10,567 bases of DNA, from assembly GCA_013696695.1 (NCBI GenBank), contig JACCYD010000939.1, forward strand, positions 1-10,567, written 5' to 3'. The notes under the pieces were generated by a model. The model was not told the origin of the DNA. It searched no databases and saw nothing but the letters and a program-made list of their open reading frames with translations. A program made the translations under genes and the position numbers. This document shows, one piece after another, positions 1-6,827 of this stretch. The stretch is from Deltaproteobacteria bacterium (GTDB lineage Bacteria > Myxococcota_A > Polyangia > Haliangiales > Haliangiaceae). Numbering within the stretch: position 1 is the first letter of the stretch; each line of letters opens with the position of its first letter.

Positions 1-7
1 GCGTCGG

Positions 8-30
8 CCTCAGCTTGTGACAAGCTGAGG
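8..30. other. Perfect 10-bp hairpin next to a start codon
   Basis: CCTCAGCTTG (8-17) and CAAGCTGAGG (21-30) are exact inverted repeats around a 3-nt loop, TGA. The structure ends one base before the GTG start of the thioredoxin-like gene, so in RNA it would enclose the place where a ribosome binding site should be. No T-run follows on either strand, so it is not a classical intrinsic terminator. It could still end an upstream transcript, since the loop TGA may be that gene's stop codon, or it could limit initiation at position 32. The repeat is certain; its function is not. Confidence 0.5.
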
Positions 31-31
31 C

Positions 32-565
32 GTGAGGTTCGTCGCGCTCCTGCTCGCGCTTGTCGCGTGTGCGACTCCGCCCGCGCCGCAACATCCAGTG
101 GCCGGGTATGGCCGACAAGTGTCGGCCAGTAGCACGCAGCTCGCGAAGCTCGAGGCGAGCGCAGATCTCGACGGCAAGCCGGTCGGCGCCGGCGATGGCG
201 TGACGATCGCGATCGTGTTCGCGTCGTGGTGTCCGCACTGTCACAAGGAGCTCGACATCCTCGCGAAGCTGCGACCGTCGTATCCGTCGCTGCGCGTGAT
301 CGGTGTCAACTATCGCGGCCACGAGGAGTACGGCGATCGCGGGAACGCCGAGGCGCTGCGCAGCTACGTCGCGAAGACCGCGCCGTGGCTGCGGGTGATC
401 CCCGCGGACGACGCGTTGTTCGAGCTACTCGGCCGCCCGCCGTTGATCCCGACGATCTACGTCTACAACCGCGCAGGCGCGCTGGTCGAGGTCTACAGCC
501 GGCGCGAGCGCGCGATGCCGGATGGCGACGAGCTGCGCGAGCTACTCCGTCGGATCGGCAGCTGA
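32..565 (+). CDS. Thioredoxin-fold (TlpA/ResA-like) lipoprotein
   Basis: This 177-residue protein is likely an envelope-anchored thiol-disulfide oxidoreductase. Residues 1-13 form a short signal peptide ending in a lipobox (LVAC, lipidated Cys13). A thioredoxin fold follows: a beta strand leads into the active site ASWCPHC (Cys67 and Cys70), then helix HKELDILAKL, then the cis-proline loop LIPT (Pro140) before the strand IYVYN. These are the hallmarks of the TlpA/ResA/AhpC-TSA group, which reduces periplasmic disulfides, for example in cytochrome c maturation. The partner here is unknown. GTG at 32 is chosen because an in-frame TGA lies just upstream (26-28) and the lipoprotein signal starts there. 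No clear Shine-Dalgarno or -10 is seen; a hairpin abuts the start. The 3' end overlaps the convergent permease gene by 24 bp. Confidence 0.9.
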   Translation: MRFVALLLALVACATPPAPQHPVAGYGRQVSASSTQLAKLEASADLDGKPVGAGDGVTIAIVFASWCPHCHKELDILAKLRPSYPSLRVIGVNYRGHEEYGDRGNAEALRSYVAKTAPWLRVIPADDALFELLGRPPLIPTIYVYNRAGALVEVYSRRERAMPDGDELRELLRRIGS

Positions 566-1942
566 CTCGTCCTCCTCGACGAGCGGCCGCGCCTTGCCGC
601 GATAGAACGCGATGAACACGATCACACCGAGAGCGGTCATCACGAGCCCGAGCAAGCTCGGCCAGAACGTGGTGTAGACCGTGTTGACGAGCAGCAGCAA
701 CGCGACGATCACGAACAGGATCGGCACGATCGGAAACCCCGGCGTCCGAAATGGCCGGGCGCGCCGCGGCTCGCGGATCCGCAGCAACACGACCGAGCCC
801 GCATTGAGCGCGTAGAACAGCCACGACGCGAACACCACCGCGTCGGTCAATTGATCGAAGCGGCCCGACAGCGCGAACGCGATCGCGAGCGCGCCTTGCA
901 CGAGCACCGCGATCGTCGGTACCCGCGACTTGCTCGACAGCTTCCCGAGCGGCGGCGGTGCGAGGTTGTCGCGCGCCACCGCGAACGGGACGCGCGCACC
1001 GGTCAACATCGAGCCGTTCATCGCCGACAGCGCCGACAGCGCCATCGCACCGGCGAGCAATGCCGCCGTGGTGTTACCGAGGAACTGCGACCCGACCTTC
1101 GCGGCAACGGCGGGCGCATCGGGGAACTCCGTCGACGACGACGTGCGCACCTCGTCGAACGGCAGCGCGAAGAAGTAACCGAGGTTGACGATCGCATACG
1201 TCGCGAACACCACGATCATGCCGCCGATGATCGCGCGCGGAAGGTTGCGCTGCGGATCGCGCACCTCGCCCGCCGCCATCGGCAAGTTGTTCCAGCCGTC
1301 GTATGCCCACAGCGCGGCGAGCACCATCGCGCCGAATGCGCTCCACCCCGGGAACGGCCCACCGCCGCTCGTCACGTGATCGATGCTGCCGGTGGGTGCG
1401 AGGAACGCGCCGCACGCGAGGCCGGCGATCAACAGCACCTTCAGCACGGTCATCGCCGTTTGTAGATTTCCGCCGGAACGCACGTTCATGCAGTTGATCG
1501 CGGTGAACACGACGATGAACCCGATCGCTGCGACCTTCGTCGCATCGAGCTCGAGCGGCCCGAGCTCGACGACGTACCCCGTCACCGGTGCGAACACGCC
1601 GATGAACAACGCCGAGCCGACGGCGTACGCCGCGATCGATCCTGGTGTCGCGATCCAGAACCGGTTCCAGGCGTAGAGGTAGCCCATCAGCGGTCCGTAG
1701 CCGCGACGCAGGTACACGTACTCGCCGCCGGCGGCGGGAAACATCCCGCCGAGCTCCGCATACGTCAGCGCACCGAAGAACGACAGTGCACCCGCGACCG
1801 CCCACGCGACGAGCACCCACAACACCGAGCCGCCGAGCTGCGCCATCACGGCGGTCTTGAGGAAGACGCCGGTGCCGATGATCGTGCCGACGACGAGCGA
1901 GGCCGCTCCCCACGGTCCGAGCCCGCGCACCAGCTTCGTCAT
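542..1942 (-). CDS. APC-superfamily amino acid permease (LAT/SteT-like)
   Basis: This 466-residue inner-membrane transporter has about 12 hydrophobic segments, the usual number and length for the amino acid-polyamine-organocation (APC) family. TM1 carries the unwound substrate-binding motif IIGTGVF (residues 21-27). The loop around 213-238 has YDGWNN followed by EVRDPQRNLPRAI, the signature of L-type/SteT-like amino acid exchangers. SKSRVPTIAVL (337-347) is the conserved segment before a late helix. The protein probably takes up or exchanges neutral amino acids; the substrate cannot be read from sequence. The acidic C-terminal tail (EEDESAADPTE) is encoded by DNA shared with the end of the thioredoxin-like gene. 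ATG at 1942 fits the family N-terminus (GLGPWGAASLVVGTIIG) and has a -10-like TACAAC 7 nt upstream. It diverges from the exonuclease gene over 23 bp. Family assignment is sure; specificity is not. Confidence 0.93.
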   Translation of the reverse strand: MTKLVRGLGPWGAASLVVGTIIGTGVFLKTAVMAQLGGSVLWVLVAWAVAGALSFFGALTYAELGGMFPAAGGEYVYLRRGYGPLMGYLYAWNRFWIATPGSIAAYAVGSALFIGVFAPVTGYVVELGPLELDATKVAAIGFIVVFTAINCMNVRSGGNLQTAMTVLKVLLIAGLACGAFLAPTGSIDHVTSGGGPFPGWSAFGAMVLAALWAYDGWNNLPMAAGEVRDPQRNLPRAIIGGMIVVFATYAIVNLGYFFALPFDEVRTSSSTEFPDAPAVAAKVGSQFLGNTTAALLAGAMALSALSAMNGSMLTGARVPFAVARDNLAPPPLGKLSSKSRVPTIAVLVQGALAIAFALSGRFDQLTDAVVFASWLFYALNAGSVVLLRIREPRRARPFRTPGFPIVPILFVIVALLLLVNTVYTTFWPSLLGLVMTALGVIVFIAFYRGKARPLVEEDESAADPTE

Positions 1943-1949
1943 CGGACGT

Positions 1950-1955
1950 GTTGTA
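1950..1955 (-). promoter_or_regulatory. Possible -10 element for the permease gene
   Basis: On the minus strand this reads TACAAC, followed by 7 nt and the ATG at 1942. It matches TANNNT except for the last base. It overlaps by two bases the better -10-like hexamer TACCCT serving the opposite gene. No Shine-Dalgarno sequence lies between it and the start. Confidence 0.35.
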
Positions 1956-1959
1956 CCCT
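1954..1959 (+). promoter_or_regulatory. Probable -10 element for the exonuclease gene (leaderless)
   Basis: TACCCT is followed by exactly 6 nt (GCCGCG) and the GTG at 1966. The spacing places the transcription start at or next to the start codon, the arrangement of leaderless mRNAs. There is no purine-rich ribosome binding site. Any -35 element would lie inside the permease coding region, and none is obvious. Confidence 0.5.
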
Positions 1960-1965
1960 GCCGCG

Positions 1966-2844
1966 GTGATCGTTCACGTCATCGACGGCACGTACGAGCT
2001 GTTCCGGGCGTGGTTCGGCGCGCCGCACCAGCTCGCCCACGGCAAGGAAGTCGGCGCCGTGCGCAGCATGATCCGCAGCTTCTCGGCGATGCTGTCGCGC
2101 GGTACGATCAAGTACGGCGGCGTCGCGTTCGATCACGTGATCGAGTCGTTCCGCAACGATCTGTTCGCCGGCTACAAGACGGGCGAAGGCATCGACCCCG
2201 CGCTCGTCGCCCAGTTCGAGCTCGCCGAGCGCGCGACCACCGCGATGGGCCTCGTGGCGTGGCCGATGGTGGAGTTCGAAGCCGACGACGCGATCGCGAC
2301 CGCGGCTCACCACCTCGAGATGGATCCGCGCGTCACGCAAGTGCGGATCACGGCCGTCGACAAGGACATGTGCCAGTGCGTGATCGGCGAACGCGTCGTG
2401 TGCTGGGATCGATTCAAGGACGTCGTGCTCGACGAGCCCGCGGTGATCGCGAAGCACGGCGTGCCGCCGCGCTCGATTCCTGATCTGCTCGCGCTCGTCG
2501 GTGACACCGCCGACGGCATCCCCGGACTGTCGGGGTGGGGCAAGTCGTCTGCCGCGAAGGTGCTGTCGACCTACGGCACGATCGATGCGATCCCCGACGA
2601 CAATACCAAGTGGACACTCGCGTTGCGCGGCAGCGACCGGCTTGCCGCTTCGCTGCGCGGCGCGCGGGCCGAAGCCGCGCTGTATCGGACGCTCGCCACG
2701 CTGCGCGTCGATTGTCCGATCACGTGCGATCTCGATTCGCTGACCTGGCGCGGTGTCGATCGCCCTGCGCTCGAGAAGATCTGTCGCGAGCTCGATCTCG
2801 CGCCCGGGACCGTGACGCTCGCCGATCGTTTGATCGTTAGTTGA
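1966..2844 (+). CDS. Stand-alone 5'-3' exonuclease (FEN/Pol I N-terminal type)
   Basis: This 292-residue cytoplasmic nuclease of the FEN superfamily is related to the 5' nuclease domain of DNA polymerase I, and such enzymes remove flaps and RNA primers. The metal-binding signature is complete: Asp7 in VIDG; FDHVIESFRNDLFAGYK (55-71), matching the conserved FD..R..YK region; EADDAIAT (105-112); AVDKDMCQ (130-137); and GDTADGIPGLSGWGK (179-193), the second acidic cluster plus the helix-hairpin-helix DNA grip. The protein ends near residue 292 with no 3'-5' exonuclease or polymerase domain, so it resembles free-standing ExoIX-like proteins. GTG at 1966 gives the family's usual start (MIVHVIDG) and sits 6 nt after TACCCT. 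A GTG at 1948 would add six residues and is less likely. The 3' end overlaps the convergent lipoprotein gene by 8 bp. Confidence 0.9.
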   Translation: MIVHVIDGTYELFRAWFGAPHQLAHGKEVGAVRSMIRSFSAMLSRGTIKYGGVAFDHVIESFRNDLFAGYKTGEGIDPALVAQFELAERATTAMGLVAWPMVEFEADDAIATAAHHLEMDPRVTQVRITAVDKDMCQCVIGERVVCWDRFKDVVLDEPAVIAKHGVPPRSIPDLLALVGDTADGIPGLSGWGKSSAAKVLSTYGTIDAIPDDNTKWTLALRGSDRLAASLRGARAEAALYRTLATLRVDCPITCDLDSLTWRGVDRPALEKICRELDLAPGTVTLADRLIVS

Positions 2845-3703
2845 TCACGATCGGATACGAGAACGTCAGGCCGTTTTGCGAGCGCGGCAGCAAGAGCGTC
2901 TTGCCCACGGTGATCGCGCACTGTTCGATCGCCGGATCCGGAGATTGCTGGATCTCGACGCTCGTCACCCTGCCATCGCTGCCGACCTTGAACAACATCT
3001 TCAGCGTGCCCGTGGCGGTGGTCGTGTCGGCACACCTTCGGAGACGCGCCTTGATCTTGTTCATGGCGTCGACGATGTCTTGTCGCCCGGGCGCGTTCGG
3101 AAGCCCCGCTGACTTCGGCGACTCCGCCGGCGCGCCGTCGACATCGCTCGGCGGTGGCGGCTTCGCGGTGGTGGGAGGACGAGGAGACGTGGCGGTTCGC
3201 GGCCGCGCCGTCGGTGGGGGCCTCGGCGGTGGTGCGGTTGTCGACGGCGCAGCAGCCTTCGGTGCTGCTGCCGGGGCCGCCGCGTTCGGCTGTTCCACCG
3301 CCGTCACCTGGGTATCGGCCGCCTGACGATCCGCGTGCCGACCTGCCGACGAGGTCGCGTGCTCGATCGACTTCGCCGCGTCCTGCTTCGACAGGCCCCA
3401 CGCGACGGATTGATCGACGCGCGCCTTGATGCCGGATTCGAGCGACCACAGCGCGTTGTTGTGCGCGAGCTCGATCACGACCGAGCCATCGATGCCGGTA
3501 TCGATCACCTCGTCGGCTGCCACCGGGTTACTTAGTGCGAGCGTGCGTGTCGTCGAGCCGCGCGTCGCCGTGACCTTGCCGGCCAGCTCGCGCACCTTGC
3601 CGGCATCAGCCGCGACACTCGTGATGTCGCGCGACGGATCGCCGCCCGGTTCGCTGCCTCCGCCGCAGGCCGCCACCAGAATCACCGCGAGCGCGCGCCA
3701 CAT
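2837..3703 (-). CDS. FecR-like lipoprotein with AgmX/PglI (TonB-like) C-terminal domain
   Basis: This 288-residue envelope lipoprotein begins MWRALAVILVAAC, with a lipobox and lipidated Cys13. Residues about 39-97 look like a FecR-type beta domain (GKVTATRG ... ADEVIDTGIDGSVVIEL). A long Pro/Ala/Thr linker follows (about 135-200). Residues 208-288 match the AgmX/PglI-type C-terminal domain known from Myxococcota, which resembles TonB: MNKIKARLRRCADTTT, then GTLKMLFKVGSDGRVTSVEI, then a second Cys (262) that could pair with Cys224. Such proteins are often tied to the envelope or to gliding-type machinery, but no function is demonstrated here. ATG at 3703 is preferred over upstream in-frame codons because it starts the signal peptide and has TAGAAT 7 nt upstream. 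Extending to 3760 would add 19 polar residues. Domain calls are by pattern only; the FecR call is the weaker one. Confidence 0.8.
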   Translation of the reverse strand: MWRALAVILVAACGGGSEPGGDPSRDITSVAADAGKVRELAGKVTATRGSTTRTLALSNPVAADEVIDTGIDGSVVIELAHNNALWSLESGIKARVDQSVAWGLSKQDAAKSIEHATSSAGRHADRQAADTQVTAVEQPNAAAPAAAPKAAAPSTTAPPPRPPPTARPRTATSPRPPTTAKPPPPSDVDGAPAESPKSAGLPNAPGRQDIVDAMNKIKARLRRCADTTTATGTLKMLFKVGSDGRVTSVEIQQSPDPAIEQCAITVGKTLLLPRSQNGLTFSYPIVIN

Positions 3704-3710
3704 GCTCTGG

Positions 3711-3716
3711 ATTCTA
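3711..3716 (-). promoter_or_regulatory. Probable -10 element, FecR/AgmX-like lipoprotein gene
   Basis: The minus strand reads TAGAAT, then 7 nt (CCAGAGC), then the ATG at 3703. It is a near-consensus -10 at leaderless spacing. No convincing -35 hexamer is visible 16-18 bp further upstream. Confidence 0.55.
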
Positions 3717-3815
3717 CGCACATGCGACCGCGACGGTCTGCTTGCTGATGCGCTGGACATCGGTCTGGTTGGACACTGACAGACCTCACCGCATTGGCGG
3801 CCAGATCAAACCTGG

Positions 3816-3821
3816 CATGCT
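3816..3821 (+). promoter_or_regulatory. Possible -10 element, carboxypeptidase-regulatory-like lipoprotein gene
   Basis: CATGCT is followed by 6 nt (CGGGTC) and the GTG at 3828. It matches TANNNT except for the first base. TTGGCG at 3794-3799, 16 bp upstream, is a plausible -35. No Shine-Dalgarno sequence precedes the start. Confidence 0.4.
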
Positions 3822-3827
3822 CGGGTC

Positions 3828-4532
3828 GTGCGGATGTTTTTGATCTTGCTTGTCGCGATGGCCGCTTGTACGGCGTCGTCGCAACGAGCCTCGATGCGTC
3901 CGACCACCGGCGGCATCGCCGGCCTCGCGCGCGACATGGACAGTGGCGATCCGGTCGCGAAGGCCGAGATCCGGATCCTCTGGCTGCAACAGGGCACCAA
4001 CCAGGGGCGCACCACGACCTCGGGCGACAACGGCCTCTACGACATCGAAACGCTTGTCCCCGGCAAGTATCAGCTGGTCGCCGTGTTCGCTGGTCAGCCG
4101 GTCGAGGTCTCGAACATCGACGTCCGCGCCGGTCAGATCACGATGGTCGACATCGTGTTCACGCTCGGTCGTCCCGATCCGATCAAGGTCGACTTCGGAA
4201 GCGCGAAGGCGAGCCAGATCGAGCGCTATCGGCCGAGCAACGTGACAGCCAGCGTCGCGATCATCGAGGGCACCGTCAGCGACACCGCGACGAAGCAGCG
4301 CGTTGCGGGCGCGGTGGTGACCGCGGTGATCGGTGACGATTCGAACCGGACGCAGCAGACCGTCAGCGACGATCACGGCCGGTTTCGGTTCGAGACCTAT
4401 CCCGGCACCTACTCCGTGAGCGCCTACTATTCAGTCGGCGGGCGCGGCCAGATCGAAGTCCGGCGCAGCAACATCTCCGTCCAGGGCGCCGAAGCGGTGC
4501 ACGTCCCGCTCTGGATCGAGATGGATCGCTAA
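3828..4532 (+). CDS. Lipoprotein with two carboxypeptidase-regulatory-like domains
   Basis: This 234-residue lipoprotein has a signal peptide ending MAAC (lipidated Cys14). It carries two Ig-like beta-sandwich domains of the CarboxypepD_reg type. Domain 1 (about 28-113) reads GGIAGLARDMDSGDPVAKAEI ... SGDNGLYDIETLVPGKYQL. Domain 2 (about 144-230) reads IEGTVSDTATKQRVAGAVV ... SDDHGRFRFETYPGTYSV. Both show the family rhythm of an opening G.V.D, a central 'G.F/Y.(F/I)' step and 'PG.Y.(V/L)'. Such domains are structural or adhesive rather than catalytic; no peptidase domain or TonB-dependent receptor barrel is attached. GTG at 3828 starts the signal peptide; an ATG two codons later (3834) is an alternative. 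The TAA stop overlaps the stop of the convergent barrel gene by 3 bp. Confidence 0.85.
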   Translation: MRMFLILLVAMAACTASSQRASMRPTTGGIAGLARDMDSGDPVAKAEIRILWLQQGTNQGRTTTSGDNGLYDIETLVPGKYQLVAVFAGQPVEVSNIDVRAGQITMVDIVFTLGRPDPIKVDFGSAKASQIERYRPSNVTASVAIIEGTVSDTATKQRVAGAVVTAVIGDDSNRTQQTVSDDHGRFRFETYPGTYSVSAYYSVGGRGQIEVRRSNISVQGAEAVHVPLWIEMDR

Positions 4533-5080
4533 TCGAACCAGTAGCGAATTCCGATCGAGCCCTCGAGGTGCGGCCCGAAACGGTCGTCGTAGCCGAAGAA
4601 CAGATCCGCGACGAACGTCAGCTGGATCCAGACATCGAGCGGCACCTTGTTGAAGTCGAACGCGATCCCGATCGGGACGCGGACGCCGAACGCGAGGCCC
4701 TCGTCGTCGGCGAACCGATTGCGGCGATCGTCGAAGCTCCACACGCGACCGCCGATCCCGACAAAGAACGGCATCTGGAACGCCGGCTGATTCGTGATCG
4801 AGAACGGATGGAACATGTAGTCGAGGTAGAGGTGCAAGCCATCGCGATCGTCGTAGTAGTTGTCGTAGAGCGTGCCGACGCCGAAATTGAGGGCGCGATC
4901 GTCCGACAGGAAGTACTTGCCGTTGATGCCGAACGGCGCGCCGAGCTCGAGGCCGAGCCCGAACTTGCCGTTCGCCACGTACTTGTCGCCGCCCAACTTG
5001 CGGGCGCGACGCGCCTCGGCGTCCCCAGCCGAGGCGAGTGACAAGGCTGCGAGCACGAACAACGGGATGCGTGAATGCAT
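4529..5080 (-). CDS. Small outer-membrane beta-barrel protein (DUF3996-like)
   Basis: This 183-residue protein has a cleavable signal peptide (MHSRIPLFVLAALSLASAGD; the probable signal peptidase I site is near AEA, residue 23) and no lipobox Cys. The mature part consists of alternating hydrophobic and polar strands rich in Gly and aromatics: FGLGLELGAPFGINGKYFLS, LHLYLDYMFHPF, PFFVGIGGRVW, FGVRVPIGIAFDF and a final strand GSIGIRYWF. The terminal aromatic-rich strand is typical of proteins inserted by the BAM complex. The pattern recalls DUF3996/OmpA-like eight-strand barrels; this is recognised by motif, not by a search. It is probably a structural or porin-like surface protein. ATG at 5080 is chosen because it begins the signal peptide; the open frame upstream to 5368 encodes nothing signal-like. 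It diverges from the MORN lipoprotein gene over 155 bp. Confidence 0.82.
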   Translation of the reverse strand: MHSRIPLFVLAALSLASAGDAEARRARKLGGDKYVANGKFGLGLELGAPFGINGKYFLSDDRALNFGVGTLYDNYYDDRDGLHLYLDYMFHPFSITNQPAFQMPFFVGIGGRVWSFDDRRNRFADDEGLAFGVRVPIGIAFDFNKVPLDVWIQLTFVADLFFGYDDRFGPHLEGSIGIRYWFD

Positions 5081-5087
5081 GCTCACG

Positions 5088-5093
5088 ATCCTA
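5088..5093 (-). promoter_or_regulatory. Probable -10 (or ribosome binding site) of the barrel gene
   Basis: The minus strand reads TAGGAT, then 7 nt (CGTGAGC), then the ATG at 5080. It fits TANNNT at leaderless spacing, but it also contains AGGA 8 nt before the start, which could serve as a Shine-Dalgarno. The two readings cannot be separated from sequence. Confidence 0.4.
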
Positions 5094-5223
5094 GTCCAAA
5101 ACTCTCGGAACTGCGGTGTCGGCAGCCACCGCTGATGTGGCTCGCAAGATTGATCGCGTTTTGGTGCAACCGAGCGCTGCGCGAGGCCCACGGCATTCGC
5201 GCTGTGTTCAGTGATCGTGCCAC

Positions 5224-5229
5224 AATGAT
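5224..5229 (+). promoter_or_regulatory. Possible -10 element, MORN-type lipoprotein gene
   Basis: AATGAT is followed by 6 nt (CTCGTG) and the GTG at 5236. It differs from TANNNT only at the first base. This spacing favours the second of two adjacent GTG codons (5233, 5236) as the start. No -35 or Shine-Dalgarno is evident. Confidence 0.35.
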
Positions 5230-5235
5230 CTCGTG

Positions 5236-6789
5236 GTGCGTCTGGCGGTGACCTGCGCTCTCGTCGCGTGCGGCACGGGTTCCGGTCCGAAGCAGGCTCC
5301 CGTCGAGCAACCGCCGACGAAGCTCGTGCAGTCGCTCGACGCTGGCATTCCCGATCCACCACCACCACCGAAACTGGTGTGCGCTCCGGCTACGGCGGCG
5401 ATCCAGGGCCCTGTTCCCGAATCGAGCTGGTACTGCGCGAAGCCCGACGGCACGCGACACGGACCGTTCGTCACCTTGTTCCCCGACAACGCGATCGAGA
5501 TCACAGGCTCCTACAACGACGGCGCGCTCGACGGTGCGTGGGAGCGCCACCACGCGAACGGTGCGGTGATCGAGCTCGGCGAGTACGTCACCGGGTACAA
5601 GCACGGCACGTGGAAGCGCACGAGCTCCGCCGGTGTGGCGCTCGGCGACTACGAGATGACGAACGGCACCGGCGTCGAGAAGACCTGGCTCGACGACGGT
5701 TCGCTCTACAGCGAGACGCCGTTCAAGGCAGGAGTGCTCGAGGGCACCGCGAAGATCTTCGCGAAGGATGGCAGCGTGCTCGGCAGCTCGCGTTACCAGG
5801 CCGGCAAGCTCGACGGGCCTCACTCGTTCGGCACGCGGAACACGATGCGCATGGAGGAGACGTTCGCCGACGGCGTTCGCCGCGGGCGCCGCCTGATCTT
5901 TCATCAAGGCGGCTTGCTCGCCGACGAGCACTACGATCGCAAGGGACGACTCGATGGTCCGTACACGCTGTGGCGCAGCGCGAAGCTCTTCAAGGTGAAG
6001 GGTCAGTTCTCGAGCGGCCGGCGCACCGGCGCGTGGTTGTGGAACGACCGCGACGGCAAGAAAGAGAAGGAAGGCACTTACTACGGCGGGCGACGCGACG
6101 GCGAGTGGAACGAGTGGTTCGAGGAGAAGCTGGTGTGGAGCGGCACCTACGACAAGGGCAAGCCGAACGGCACGTTCACGTACTGGGACAAGACTGGAAA
6201 CGAAGTCGGCAAGTACCAGATCAAGGACGGCACCGGCTGGGCGTACACGTACTGGAGCAACAAGAAGCCGTCGACGAAGCAGCACCTCTACAAGGGCTAC
6301 GAGGACGGCACGTACCAGGAATTCACGCGGGCCGGAAAGCTCGTCGTCGAGGGCCACTTCGCCGGCGTGATGAAGCACGGCACGTGGAAAGAGTGGACGC
6401 CCGACGGCGTGCTCCTTCTCGAGGAGACCTGGAAGCGCGGAAAGCTCGAAGGCAGCGTGAAGAAGTATGTCGACGGCAAGCCATCGATGGAAGCGATCTA
6501 CGTCGACGGCAAGGCCGAGGGCGCGTACGTCGAATACCGACTCGGCAAGCCTTCGCTGACGGGGCAATTTGCCGCTGACCGGCGTCACGGGACGTGGACG
6601 AGCTACGGCGCCGACGGCAGTGCGCTGCGGATCGCCACCTACAAAGCAGGCGTCCTCGACGGTCCTTATCGGGAGCTGGCAAACAGCGTCGTCGTCGAGG
6701 GTCCGATGGTCGCAGGCCGTCGCAGCGGGACGTGGACACGTACGGATAACGCCGGCGGCGTACGCAAGCTCACGTATCGCGCCCCGTAA
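5236..6789 (+). CDS. Lipoprotein with about 19 tandem MORN-type repeats
   Basis: This 517-residue protein has a signal peptide and lipobox (ALVAC, lipidated Cys12), a proline-rich spacer (residues 40-45 are DPPPPP), and then about 19 repeats of roughly 23 residues from about residue 69 to the end. The unit follows G..(D/H/E)G.W..(Y/W)...G.....G.Y., for example ALDGAW, YKHGTW, RRTGAW, MKHGTW, RRHGTW, RRSGTW. This is the bacterial MORN_2/YwqK-like repeat, which folds as stacked beta hairpins; related proteins are often labelled 'YwqK antitoxin', but no toxin partner is seen here. The protein is probably an elongated surface or periplasmic binding or scaffold element. GTG at 5236 fits the -10 spacing; GTG at 5233 would add one Val. 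It stands alone, diverging from the barrel gene. Confidence 0.9.
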   Translation: MRLAVTCALVACGTGSGPKQAPVEQPPTKLVQSLDAGIPDPPPPPKLVCAPATAAIQGPVPESSWYCAKPDGTRHGPFVTLFPDNAIEITGSYNDGALDGAWERHHANGAVIELGEYVTGYKHGTWKRTSSAGVALGDYEMTNGTGVEKTWLDDGSLYSETPFKAGVLEGTAKIFAKDGSVLGSSRYQAGKLDGPHSFGTRNTMRMEETFADGVRRGRRLIFHQGGLLADEHYDRKGRLDGPYTLWRSAKLFKVKGQFSSGRRTGAWLWNDRDGKKEKEGTYYGGRRDGEWNEWFEEKLVWSGTYDKGKPNGTFTYWDKTGNEVGKYQIKDGTGWAYTYWSNKKPSTKQHLYKGYEDGTYQEFTRAGKLVVEGHFAGVMKHGTWKEWTPDGVLLLEETWKRGKLEGSVKKYVDGKPSMEAIYVDGKAEGAYVEYRLGKPSLTGQFAADRRHGTWTSYGADGSALRIATYKAGVLDGPYRELANSVVVEGPMVAGRRSGTWTRTDNAGGVRKLTYRAP

Positions 6790-6827
6790 CTCACGCGTAG
6801 CCAGGCGAGCGCCGGAAAACCAGGCCG

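Noticed and set aside
3..20. Possible tail of an upstream coding sequence ending at TGA 18-20.
   Set aside because: Only about six codons are visible, and the same bases form the hairpin. Nothing shows that this frame is translated.
851..1465. Long open frame of 204 codons on the plus strand inside the permease gene.
   Set aside because: The product is arginine-rich low-complexity sequence, as expected from the antisense of a GC-rich gene; the permease on the other strand has clear family motifs.
5236..6789. Reading the MORN-type protein as the antitoxin of a toxin-antitoxin system, as YwqK-like repeats are often labelled.
   Set aside because: The protein has a lipoprotein signal and no small toxin-like gene is next to it, so a cytoplasmic antitoxin role is unsupported.
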